The notes under the pieces: model-generated
Told to the model about the DNA's origin: nothing
What the model saw: the letters and a program-made list of their open reading frames with translations, nothing else
Database searches by the model: none
Source: Oceanipulchritudo sp049975345
GTDB taxonomy: Bacteria > Verrucomicrobiota > Verrucomicrobiia > Opitutales > Oceanipulchritudinaceae
Direction: 5' to 3'
NCBI GenBank assembly: GCA_049975345.1
Contig: JBNGDP010000182.1
Location: 1 to 5,321, forward strand
Length of the DNA stretch: 5,321 nt
Translations under genes and position numbers: made by a program
In this document: positions 1-5,321 of the stretch, piece after piece
Position numbering within the stretch: position 1 is the first letter of the stretch
How the letters are laid out: each line of letters begins with the position of its first letter

Positions 1-106
1 ATAGGTCGGCCTGATGCTTTTGCGCCTCCATCTGCTTGTTCTTGAGCTTGATCCAAGCGCCGATGGCGGTGGAGACAGTGAAGGTGATGATTTCGGGGGG
101 GATCAT
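1..106 (-). CDS. Small protein with hydrophobic N-terminus, partial (3' end outside window)
   Basis: Product not recognised. The ATG at 106-104 overlaps the TGA of the gpJ-like gene (ATGA at 103-106), and the frame stays open for 35 codons to the window edge. The protein begins MIPPEIITFTVSTAIGAWIK; residues 4-18 are mostly apolar and are followed by a Lys/Gln-rich stretch (KLKNKQ, then QKHQADL). This looks like a single short membrane segment or hydrophobic anchor followed by a charged, possibly coiled-coil tail. No good Shine-Dalgarno site lies before the start, so translation probably depends on coupling to gpJ. A run of seven C (coding strand) begins at the sixth base of the gene. Small membrane proteins just after the tail-tip gene are often holins or lysis accessories in phages, but nothing in these 35 residues proves that. 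The existence of the gene is likely; its function is open. Confidence 0.65.
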   Translation of the reverse strand, partial: MIPPEIITFTVSTAIGAWIKLKNKQMEAQKHQADL

Positions 107-2583
107 GGCTCGATGTAGTTGCCGCCGTATATGGATTCATCCCGATAGAAGTCGGCCCTTGCATAATCTGAAGCTGTCAACCCGCTGGCGGTGGCACGCG
201 CCCAGACGCGGGTGTTCGGGAAAACGGTGAAGGCGCCTGTGTAAGCGATCCATCCTGTCGAGGGGGCTGGATTACCCACCAGAACCTTGGCGTACTCGAT
301 TGCCGCGCCCGCGGTGGCGCAGGTAATGGACACGCTCCGACTGGTACGAATGAAGCCGCCACTCGGGGAAATGGACGGGGTGGCGACCTTACCGGCGGGC
401 TGGTCGATCTCGATGGCGATTTCTGAATCGGTGATGCGCCCGGTGGAATCCTGGGCGCGAGCGATCAGGGTGAAGGATCCGGGATCGGAGAAGCTCACCG
501 TCCGCTCGAAATTGTAGAGTCCGGTAGGGTTGAGGGGGAGCGAGAAGAGGGTTTCCTCTGTGCCATCGGCCGCCCGGCGCAGGAGTGAGAAGTGGGTCAG
601 GTTGCCATCGGCATCGGTGACGGTCCCGGCGAAGCTCACGTTGCCCGGCGGCGAGGAGTACTGGAGGGTGGCTGTTGCCGGCGTGGTAAATGCCACCTGC
701 GGGGCATAGGCGAGCGAGGTCGGAAATGTGAACGGGATGTCGGCGCAGCCGGAGAGCTCACGCTGGGCGAAGATGGTGAAGGGCTGCAGGCGGAAGTACC
801 CGGTCTGAAGAAGGTTCTGGAGAACGGCAAAATCCCGGTGCCCGAAACCCTTCAGGCCGAATCCGGGAATGATCCAGCACTCGCTCTGCTCCATCCAGAA
901 AGACCGGCGCTTGGTGCCGAATCGCTCCCGGTATGCAGTGACGGCATAAGCATCGTAACCGGTCTGGGTGAAGGCCTCGATGGAATAGATCTCGATAATC
1001 GGAAAACCATTGGCGTCCTCAGCCACTGCCCCGCTCGCGTCCTTGTGGATACAGACCATAAGGAGCTGGTTGTCGCGGGCTGCCGTGGGGCCGGGATCAT
1101 CGTCGATCATGTCGCGGTCCCGGGTGGAGTAGATTTCAATTTCAAAGGGCCCGTTGGAGGTTTCATCCCATCCGTCCGTGGGGCTACCGCGCAGGGCGAA
1201 TACCTCCTGCACGCCAAGAAACTGGAAAGCACCGCTCGTGGCACTGTCGTAATGGACGTTCACACCGGTGACGAGGTCATGGGGCCGCTCGGCGAGCACG
1301 CCTACCTGGATGCCGCCGGAGGCCAGTGGAGCGGGAAGCTCGAACACACGCTGGTGAGCGATGGCAGGCGGCTCGGTCTGCTGGGGCGAATCCGGAAGAT
1401 CGGCTGTCGGAGTGAATACCACGGGCGAGATCCCCATCTCCGCTTCAATGCGCAGCTTGATGGGACCGGTCTGTGGCACGGTGCGCTCGGTGACACGGAA
1501 CACCTGCTGTACCTGCAAGCCGCCCGGTTCCGGATCGATGTCCACGCGGATGAGATCGCCTGGGCGGATCCCGATGGCCTTTACCCGGCGCACGGTCAGT
1601 TCGCCCTTGATGACCGGCTGGCCCTTGGACTTGCCGTATTCGGTGACATGGAAAAACGCCTGATCGCGACGCATGATCCACGGGCGCTTCAAGGTGGCGC
1701 GGCGATGGTCACCGACAATCCGTAGGGCGCGGAGGTCGTCGTGCTTCTCGGTCGTCTCCTTGAAGCCCCGGTCCCGGTCGGTGAAGGTGATGGCCCAGCC
1801 GGTTTCCGATTCCCCCCAGCCACCGCCTTCGAACTTTGGCCGCTCGGTCAGCTCATCGGCAGTCAGGAGTGACAAAGTGGATACATCGATGGTGGCATCG
1901 TGCGGCCATGCACCGGCCTCGATTGTTTCGGTTTCCGGATTGAAGCGCAGCCAGAGATCGGCATTCAAGGCCATTTCCGCTACTGCCTGACGCGTAGGCA
2001 CCTGCTGGTTCAGCAGCGCCGATATATACGTGTTCGGATGTTGGTTGTTGAGGAACAGCTGGTCGGCGGTGGCGAACCACGGTCCAAGGTCAAAGCCTGC
2101 GGCAGCGAGTCCGAGGCCGTGGCGCGGGTGCGTGAGAAAATCGGCTAGCGTTGCCACCGGCGATGCCTGCCCGTCGTACAGGTCTGCGGCACCGTTCACG
2201 AAGACGCTCTGCTGTGGCTTGCGGCTGACCACGACCTCAATGTTCGGAGCGCTGGTGCGCTCGCGACCAAAGAAGAAGTCCACGAGGACGATATAGCAGA
2301 CGCCCTTGTAGGCCGGGTGCTCATGACCGTAGGAATTGCCGCCGGGATTGAGCAGAGGATCCACCGTCTGTGTTTCGGTTCCCCAGTAAAATCGAATGAC
2401 CCGGCGGGAATCGACCGTGATCGTCGAATAATTAGTGGCGCTGCCACGGTTGAGCGGTCCCTTCCATGCGGTTTCCCCATCGACGATGATCTCCTCGAGT
2501 GTATCGACCGGCCCGTTGCAGACCACTCCCGCCAAGGATCCGTGGTACTCCCAATACTTGATCTTTCCGCTACCGCCGCTCAT
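103..2583 (-). CDS. gpJ-like phage tail tip / host-specificity protein (826 aa)
   Basis: Large tail-tip hub protein expected to cap the tail tube and carry the receptor-binding end. I chose the ATG at 2583 because AGGAGG lies 10 bases upstream and the ATG overlaps the previous stop (ATGA); an in-frame GTG at 2637 would add 18 residues but sits deep inside the 63-aa gene. Residues 1-120 match the hub N-terminus: a YWEYHGSLA strand, CNGPVDTLEEIIVDG (usually a CEGPI...DG pattern), then YKGVCYIVLVDFFFG and APNIEVVV (typically YRG.AYVVF...IPNI.FEV). Residues about 190-385 resemble the phage-tail_3 region, ending in an RPGDLI motif and an EAEMGIS strand. Residues 400-625 are a beta-rich region with an LQPFTIFAQRELSG motif. 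Residues 628-727 look Ig/cadherin-like and 733-812 chitobiase-C-terminal-like, followed by a short tail ending GGNYIEP. The family's usual IPxVxGxxR segment is absent here and appears to lie in the preceding 63-aa gene. The family call is strong; the domain limits are by eye. Confidence 0.9.
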   Translation of the reverse strand: MSGGSGKIKYWEYHGSLAGVVCNGPVDTLEEIIVDGETAWKGPLNRGSATNYSTITVDSRRVIRFYWGTETQTVDPLLNPGGNSYGHEHPAYKGVCYIVLVDFFFGRERTSAPNIEVVVSRKPQQSVFVNGAADLYDGQASPVATLADFLTHPRHGLGLAAAGFDLGPWFATADQLFLNNQHPNTYISALLNQQVPTRQAVAEMALNADLWLRFNPETETIEAGAWPHDATIDVSTLSLLTADELTERPKFEGGGWGESETGWAITFTDRDRGFKETTEKHDDLRALRIVGDHRRATLKRPWIMRRDQAFFHVTEYGKSKGQPVIKGELTVRRVKAIGIRPGDLIRVDIDPEPGGLQVQQVFRVTERTVPQTGPIKLRIEAEMGISPVVFTPTADLPDSPQQTEPPAIAHQRVFELPAPLASGGIQVGVLAERPHDLVTGVNVHYDSATSGAFQFLGVQEVFALRGSPTDGWDETSNGPFEIEIYSTRDRDMIDDDPGPTAARDNQLLMVCIHKDASGAVAEDANGFPIIEIYSIEAFTQTGYDAYAVTAYRERFGTKRRSFWMEQSECWIIPGFGLKGFGHRDFAVLQNLLQTGYFRLQPFTIFAQRELSGCADIPFTFPTSLAYAPQVAFTTPATATLQYSSPPGNVSFAGTVTDADGNLTHFSLLRRAADGTEETLFSLPLNPTGLYNFERTVSFSDPGSFTLIARAQDSTGRITDSEIAIEIDQPAGKVATPSISPSGGFIRTSRSVSITCATAGAAIEYAKVLVGNPAPSTGWIAYTGAFTVFPNTRVWARATASGLTASDYARADFYRDESIYGGNYIEP
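148..387 (-). other. Chitobiase/beta-hexosaminidase C-terminal-like domain of the gpJ-like protein
   Basis: Residues about 733-812 of the gpJ-like protein. The pattern VATPSISPSGG, then SVSITCATAGAAIEYAK, then YTGAF and VWARATASGL, fits the small beta-sandwich often annotated as CHB_HEX_C_1: the P.ISP.GG start, the S.T.GA.I.Y core and the V.A.A...G end. This domain is usually a non-catalytic appendage of surface or secreted proteins. At the C-terminus of a tail-tip protein, a role in host-surface contact is the natural inference. No sugar-binding residues can be assigned from the sequence alone. Confidence 0.6.
403..702 (-). other. Ig-like / cadherin-like beta domain of the gpJ-like protein
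   Basis: Residues about 628-727 of the gpJ-like protein. It starts PQVAFTTPATATLQ and has VSFAGTVTDADGNLTHFSLL, then TVSFSDPGSFTLIARAQDST and SEIAIEI. The G.V.DADG.....L and G.FTL.ARAQDS.G patterns are typical of the Ig-like beta sandwiches repeated in bacterial surface proteins. It probably acts as a spacer between the hub and the terminal domain. Whether it is best classed as Ig-like, fibronectin type III or cadherin-like cannot be settled by reading. Confidence 0.6.
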
Positions 2584-2771
2584 TTGACCTTCTCCTCCTT
2601 TTGCACCGCCCGCGGGTTGTAGATTGGGCTGATCCACCGAACGGTCAGTTTGCGCGTTCCGGTGTGCAGGGGCAGCGGGACCGACTCCTGGGAATTTGAG
2701 AGGGTCTCCTCCTCGATGCCACCGATCTCGGGTTCCGGGTCCGGGGTGCTGTTGCGATTTCCAAAACTCAT
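2580..2771 (-). CDS. 63-aa small tail-module protein; candidate detached N-terminal segment of gpJ
   Basis: The ATG at 2771 overlaps the stop of the peptidase gene and has GGAG nine bases upstream, so this start is preferred to an in-frame upstream start at 2825. The N-terminal half is acidic and Pro/Glu-rich (TPDPEPEIGGIEEET) and looks unstructured. The second half reads SVPLPLHTGTRKLTVRWISP. This resembles the segment that opens many gpJ-type hub proteins (roughly IPxVxGxxRVxGxxIW), which there runs straight on into a Gly-rich linker and a YxY strand. Here the linker and the strand belong to the next gene. Its last codons (KEEKVK) contain the Shine-Dalgarno site of gpJ, and its TGA overlaps the gpJ ATG. 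The gene is therefore either a true small tail-tip subunit, a naturally split hub N-terminus, or the front half of a frameshifted gene. That it is translated is likely; the relation to gpJ is inference from remembered family patterns. Confidence 0.75.
   Translation of the reverse strand: MSFGNRNSTPDPEPEIGGIEEETLSNSQESVPLPLHTGTRKLTVRWISPIYNPRAVQKEEKVK
2594..2599 (-). promoter_or_regulatory. Strong Shine-Dalgarno site of the gpJ-like gene
   Basis: The minus strand reads AAGGAGGAGAAGGTCAAATG. AGGAGG ends 10 bases before the ATG at 2583. It lies inside the last codons of the 63-aa gene, encoding the Lys-Glu-Glu of its C-terminus. It is the strongest ribosome binding site in the window, and it decides the start of the 826-aa protein against the GTG at 2637. 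Confidence 0.8.
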
Positions 2772-3214
2772 GGCTTCAATCTCCAATTCAAAGTCAACCG
2801 CTTGGCCCACATCGGGTCGTCCCAACGGTTAATCATCACGCCGTGGCGGCGCACTGCATGAATCATTTCCTCACCGCGAAGGACGATTGCGAGGTGGTGC
2901 GTGCAGCCACCGATTTTGAACCCGAGGATGTCCCCAGGAATGGGCGGGCCCTCCGCTTCCACAAAGCCCGGCATCGAGGCCATGAACGGTTCAATTAGGC
3001 TATCGGTCTGGCTGATGGAATGGTTAGGATCGGCAGTAGGGAAATCCTGCCGGGCGACCGCCCCGATGGCCATGAACACCTCAGCCACAAACAAATGGCA
3101 GCAGACCCCCGATCCCTTGAAAGCCGCGTTGGCACGGAAGGGCGTGCCGAGCCAGGTGCTGGCTTCCGTCACCAGCGCATCGATACGTTCTTCACTGGAA
3201 AACCACATGCTCAT
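2768..3214 (-). CDS. NlpC/P60-family cysteine peptidase of the phage tail tip (148 aa)
   Basis: A predicted peptidoglycan-cutting cysteine peptidase associated with the tail tip, which would help the tail cross the cell wall or act in tip assembly. The start is the ATG at 3214, which overlaps the previous stop; an in-frame start at 3337 would add 41 residues that lie wholly inside the upstream gene. An opening helix carries EASTWLGTPFR (family: A..W.GTPY). The nucleophile is Cys39 in SGVCCHLFVAEV, aligned to the usual G.DCSGLV. His107 in THHLAIVL aligns to the usual H.GIYL, and His119 in MIHAVRRHGV is the likely third polar residue. PPIPGDILGFKI (90-101) is the conserved P.PGD....F strand. 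There is no signal peptide, as expected for a virion protein. The length of about 148 residues is normal for phage tail NlpC/P60 proteins. One oddity is that the Asp-Cys-Ser of the family is replaced by Cys38-Cys39-His40. The Shine-Dalgarno site is weak (CGGAATATGAA before ATG), so coupling is likely. Confidence 0.88.
   Translation of the reverse strand: MSMWFSSEERIDALVTEASTWLGTPFRANAAFKGSGVCCHLFVAEVFMAIGAVARQDFPTADPNHSISQTDSLIEPFMASMPGFVEAEGPPIPGDILGFKIGGCTHHLAIVLRGEEMIHAVRRHGVMINRWDDPMWAKRLTLNWRLKP
2781..2784 (-). promoter_or_regulatory. Shine-Dalgarno site of the 63-aa gene
   Basis: GGAG on the minus strand, nine bases before the ATG at 2771, within the end of the peptidase gene. It supports the 2771 start and, with it, the reality of the small gene. 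Confidence 0.55.
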
Positions 3215-5265
3215 TTCATATTCCGGTTGGCCGGCATTTTGATCATGGAAGGGTTGCCCACTGGCATGTGAGCGAAGCCGCCGAAGCGGCTGTAATTGCC
3301 GAATTTGTCCTTGCAGGTGCCGCGCTTGCCATCGCAACCGGGAAAGAGGAACACCTCCTCGTCGACTGCGGGGATTCGCCCGAGAGGTGTGGATAGGGTC
3401 AATTCGATGAAGCCGTTACCGGAAGCGTCGTAGCTGCCCGCATCGGCGATAAACCGGCTCTCAAAGTCGGTGCCGCTGCCCAGTTCGATCCAGCCCCCCG
3501 CGAACCAGTGAAGGTCCGGCTGAACCCATGTGCCGGTCACACGGGCGAGATTGCGCAGCTGGATGCGGGTAGGATTGAGAAGGGTCGCGAGCACGTAGCC
3601 GCGATACTTCCAGTCGTCCTTGGAAAGCCCGCACGCCCCGTCGAAGAGCGCGTAATTGCAGGTCGGCTGCATGAGCACGCGGGGAAGTTTCCGCTCAAAT
3701 AGGTTCCCCACCTGGACGGCTTTTGCGGAGATGTAAGGTCCGTCCATCTGCACGCGGGTCACTTCCCCCGAGAAGAGCCGCCGCCAGTCGTAGATCACGG
3801 TGCCGCCCGGCCAGATCTTTGCCTCGATGATTTCGAGCTTCATCGGAAATTCTAGGCGGAACGGGATGAATCGCATGAGGGGGTTATCAGTGAAGGCGCG
3901 GGTGCGTAGTTGAACTTCATTACGCTCCAAATTCAGGGTCTCGCGGATTTCGCCATGCTCGATTGGCTGCGGCGTGTATGTCCCGGAAGCATCCTCGAGC
4001 AGATCTTCGTAGGAAGTGAAGCGCCAGACCTGCGAGGTGCCCGGATACTCCACGGTGAAGCGGTAGAGGAAACAGGAACGGTGCAGTGTGCCAATGGTAT
4101 CGCCGTGGGTTTCCCCGGTCGGTGTGAAGTAATCGGTGGCCGCCTCCTTGAGTTCAACCGATGCCTCAACCTCGTCTGTGCTGCGCCAGCGAAGGGTCAG
4201 TCCTGACCGGGCGAAGCGCACAAGGGCGGCCGTAGCCAATGAAGTGGTCGCCTGCTGGTGGGCGAAGGAAAGGCCCTGTGTGAGCACGATGCTGTTCGAT
4301 GACTTGGATGAGATTTGCCGGATCTCGGTAGTACCGGCCCGGTCAACAAGGGCAAGGTAGGCATTGCTTCCGATGTTGTTGCCCTCGGTGACAGGCAGCG
4401 TGGTCGCCCCAGCTTGGGCATCCGCACTCAGACGTGCTTCCGACATCCAGGTGGGACACCAGAAGGTGGCGGCATTACCCTGTGCGACATCAAAGAACTC
4501 GATCAGGTCGGCACCGGATTGGTTGCCATGCAGGGACAGTTCGAAGCGCAAGGCCCGTTCCGGGGACTGTGGATAGACGACCCGCACCTCCTCGCGACTG
4601 AATCCCATGTCGCGGCGGTCAATCTCGATTTCCGCTTTCCCGGTTTCCACAGGTCCTCGCCACTGTGGCCGGAACGGGAACACCGGGTAATTGCGCCCGG
4701 AGATTTGGGGACCATAGGCCAACCCGGATCCATTCACCTGCAAGGCAAGGCTGGTTGGGCCGTCCTCCTTGATCCGAAACCGGGCAATGAACAATTCATC
4801 CGTGACCGCCTCAATGGTCGGGGTTTCCGCGAAGTACCCGCGAAGAGCTGGAATCCATTTGGTGGTATAGGCGAAGGGGCCGATAAGACCATTCGGATCC
4901 AGCACCAAGGATGCGCTTCCATTGCTGTTCCATTGGATCGCCTGTGCAGAAGAGAAGACCGATCCGTATCCCGGTTCGAAGAGCCATTCCCCCGGCCAGA
5001 AAGGAAACCAGATGGGGAGGTTCTCGAAGGTCGAGGACTGGAGGGCGTTGCGCAAAGTGGCGGCTTCCTGGGCCGTCAGGAGGCTTTCGAAGGCGACTTC
5101 AGCACGGAGGCTTTCCGCGTAGGCGCGGCGGCTCTCACGGCCTGTCAGGCTGCGTTCTGCATCGGCTGGCAGCGTGAAGCGGGTCTCGATGCCGCTTCGC
5201 CAGTCGGGCGCGTAAGGGAGAATCCAGCAGGTCTCCCCGAGGATGGTGTCATAGGATTGGATCAT
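3211..5265 (-). CDS. 684-aa tail tip protein: duplicated distal-tail-like domain fused to a DUF2163/phage_BR0599 region
   Basis: Structural tail protein expected to lie between the tail tube end and the hub. The C-terminal 290 residues match the DUF2163/phage_BR0599 pattern (phiJL001 Gp84 and gene-transfer-agent ORFg13 type). This region has an FTVEYPGT...WRFTSYEDLLED opening (403-425), a LFSGEVTR strand (497-504), then MQPTCNYALFDGACG with Cys536 and Cys545. It ends with FPGCDGKRGTCKDKFGN, holding Cys644 and Cys651, and FGGFAHMPVGNP. The four cysteines could form a disulfide or metal site. The N-terminal 385 residues look like two diverged copies of one domain (about 14-95 and 195-278), each with a P.W... 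strand, a helix region and a W.P.W motif. In gene transfer agents the DUF2460-type and DUF2163-type proteins are separate neighbouring genes, so this is a candidate fusion. The ATG at 5265 overlaps the preceding stop (ATGA); no good Shine-Dalgarno site is present. The C-terminal family call is strong; the N-terminal domain identity is moderate. Confidence 0.87.
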   Translation of the reverse strand: MIQSYDTILGETCWILPYAPDWRSGIETRFTLPADAERSLTGRESRRAYAESLRAEVAFESLLTAQEAATLRNALQSSTFENLPIWFPFWPGEWLFEPGYGSVFSSAQAIQWNSNGSASLVLDPNGLIGPFAYTTKWIPALRGYFAETPTIEAVTDELFIARFRIKEDGPTSLALQVNGSGLAYGPQISGRNYPVFPFRPQWRGPVETGKAEIEIDRRDMGFSREEVRVVYPQSPERALRFELSLHGNQSGADLIEFFDVAQGNAATFWCPTWMSEARLSADAQAGATTLPVTEGNNIGSNAYLALVDRAGTTEIRQISSKSSNSIVLTQGLSFAHQQATTSLATAALVRFARSGLTLRWRSTDEVEASVELKEAATDYFTPTGETHGDTIGTLHRSCFLYRFTVEYPGTSQVWRFTSYEDLLEDASGTYTPQPIEHGEIRETLNLERNEVQLRTRAFTDNPLMRFIPFRLEFPMKLEIIEAKIWPGGTVIYDWRRLFSGEVTRVQMDGPYISAKAVQVGNLFERKLPRVLMQPTCNYALFDGACGLSKDDWKYRGYVLATLLNPTRIQLRNLARVTGTWVQPDLHWFAGGWIELGSGTDFESRFIADAGSYDASGNGFIELTLSTPLGRIPAVDEEVFLFPGCDGKRGTCKDKFGNYSRFGGFAHMPVGNPSMIKMPANRNMK
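4432..4683 (-). repeat. Internal domain copy 2 of the 684-aa tail protein
   Basis: Residues about 195-278. It carries VFPFRPQWRGPVET, then ERALRFELSL, then ATFWCPTW. These line up in order with copy 1, Trp202 matching Trp22 and the WCPTW at 269-273 matching WFPFW at 86-90, at a nearly constant offset of 180-183 residues. This is a protein-level duplication; I do not see it as a DNA-level repeat. Confidence 0.55.
4981..5226 (-). repeat. Internal domain copy 1 of the 684-aa tail protein
   Basis: Residues about 14-95. It carries WILPYAPDWRSGIET, then TGRESRRAYAESLRAEVAFE and LPIWFPFW. The pattern (P.W...E, an RR-containing stretch, an LR.E..F strand, then W.P.W) is one I associate with N-terminal modules of phage distal tail proteins. 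Copy 2 begins about 180 residues later. Confidence 0.55.
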
Positions 5266-5321
5266 GCCTGAAATTCGTGTCGGTTGCGCCGCAGCACATC
5301 GAGGATGACGGTTTCGCCCTC
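5262..5321 (-). CDS. C-terminal end of an upstream tail-module gene, partial
   Basis: The frame is open from the window edge to a TGA at 5264-5262, and that stop overlaps the ATG of the 684-aa protein gene (ATGA). The 19 visible residues are EGETVILDVLRRNRHEFQA. Product not recognised. In related modules the gene at this position is often the tape measure protein or a small tail assembly protein, but these residues do not decide between them. Evidence that this is coding rests on the stop/start overlap, which repeats the pattern of the four other junctions. Confidence 0.6.
   Translation of the reverse strand, partial: EGETVILDVLRRNRHEFQA

Noticed and set aside
592..1725. A 377-codon open frame on the plus strand
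   Set aside because: It lies entirely antisense to the well-supported gpJ-like gene, its translation has no recognisable motif, and long antisense open frames are expected opposite GC-rich coding DNA.
2598..2606. Programmed -1 frameshift site joining the 63-aa and gpJ frames
   Set aside because: The local GTG CAA AAG does not fit a classic X XXY YYZ heptamer, and reinitiation from AGGAGG explains the arrangement more simply. Mentioned only as an alternative in the split-gene finding.
2584..2637. Start of the gpJ-like protein at GTG 2637, adding 18 residues
   Set aside because: The ATG at 2583 has AGGAGG at good spacing and an ATGA overlap. The extension would overlap most of the second half of the 63-aa gene. 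Its Gly-rich reading is kept only as a clue to a split gene.
2772..2825. N-terminal extension of the 63-aa protein to 2825
   Set aside because: It would overlap the peptidase gene by 58 bases, whereas the ATG at 2771 has both GGAG and the ATGA overlap.
3215..3337. N-terminal extension of the peptidase to 3337
   Set aside because: The 41 added residues are Arg/Gln/His-rich, lie inside the 684-aa gene in another frame, and have no family counterpart. The ATG at 3214 forms the same overlap as the other junctions.
4315..5271. A 318-codon open frame on the plus strand
   Set aside because: Antisense to the 684-aa tail protein and without recognisable motifs; judged a shadow of the real gene.
1..5321. 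CRISPR arrays, tRNAs, insertion sequences, att sites, promoters and terminators
   Set aside because: Reading both strands gave no spaced direct repeats, cloverleaf-like segment, terminal inverted repeats, or hairpin plus T-run. The window is continuous overlapping coding sequence.

Overview
The window is one block of a siphovirus-type tail-tip gene module, carried entirely on the minus strand. It comes from a phage, a prophage or a gene-transfer-agent-like element. In transcription order (high to low coordinates) it holds: the last 19 codons of an unidentified gene (5262-5321); a 684-aa tail-tip protein whose C-terminal half is of the DUF2163/phage_BR0599 type (3211-5265); a 148-aa NlpC/P60-type cysteine peptidase (2768-3214); a 63-aa small protein (2580-2771); an 826-aa gpJ-like tail tip / host-specificity protein (103-2583); and the first 35 codons of a small protein with a hydrophobic N-terminus (1-106). 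This order (distal tail protein, DUF2163-type protein, NlpC/P60 peptidase, large hub/J protein) matches the tail-tip block of many siphophages of Gram-negative hosts and of alphaproteobacterial gene transfer agents.

There is no intergenic DNA. All five junctions are the same 4-base ATGA start/stop overlap, so the block is almost certainly one transcript with coupled translation. No promoter, terminator, tRNA, integrase, attachment site, CRISPR array or insertion sequence is visible, and neither end of the element is in view.

Expected roles, from the families: the 684-aa protein and the gpJ-like protein form the baseplate/tip of the tail tube. The peptidase would cut peptidoglycan or process the tip. 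The C-terminal end of gpJ, with an Ig-like and a chitobiase-C-terminal-like beta domain, would project toward the host surface and bind the receptor.

The host cannot be named firmly. The DNA is moderately GC-rich by eye, and Shine-Dalgarno sites are used at two starts. The Ig-like plus chitobiase-C-terminal-like pair is common in Verrucomicrobiota, Planctomycetota and Bacteroidota proteins, so a phage of a Verrucomicrobiota-like bacterium is a weak guess.

Three points deserve a second look. The conserved N-terminal segment of gpJ-type hub proteins seems to be split off as the separate 63-aa gene. The 684-aa protein appears to hold two diverged copies of a distal-tail-like domain fused to the DUF2163/BR0599 part. 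The peptidase has an unusual Cys-Cys-His at the usual Asp-Cys-Ser site. I do not see a wholly new system; this is a recognisable tail module with some unusual gene architecture.
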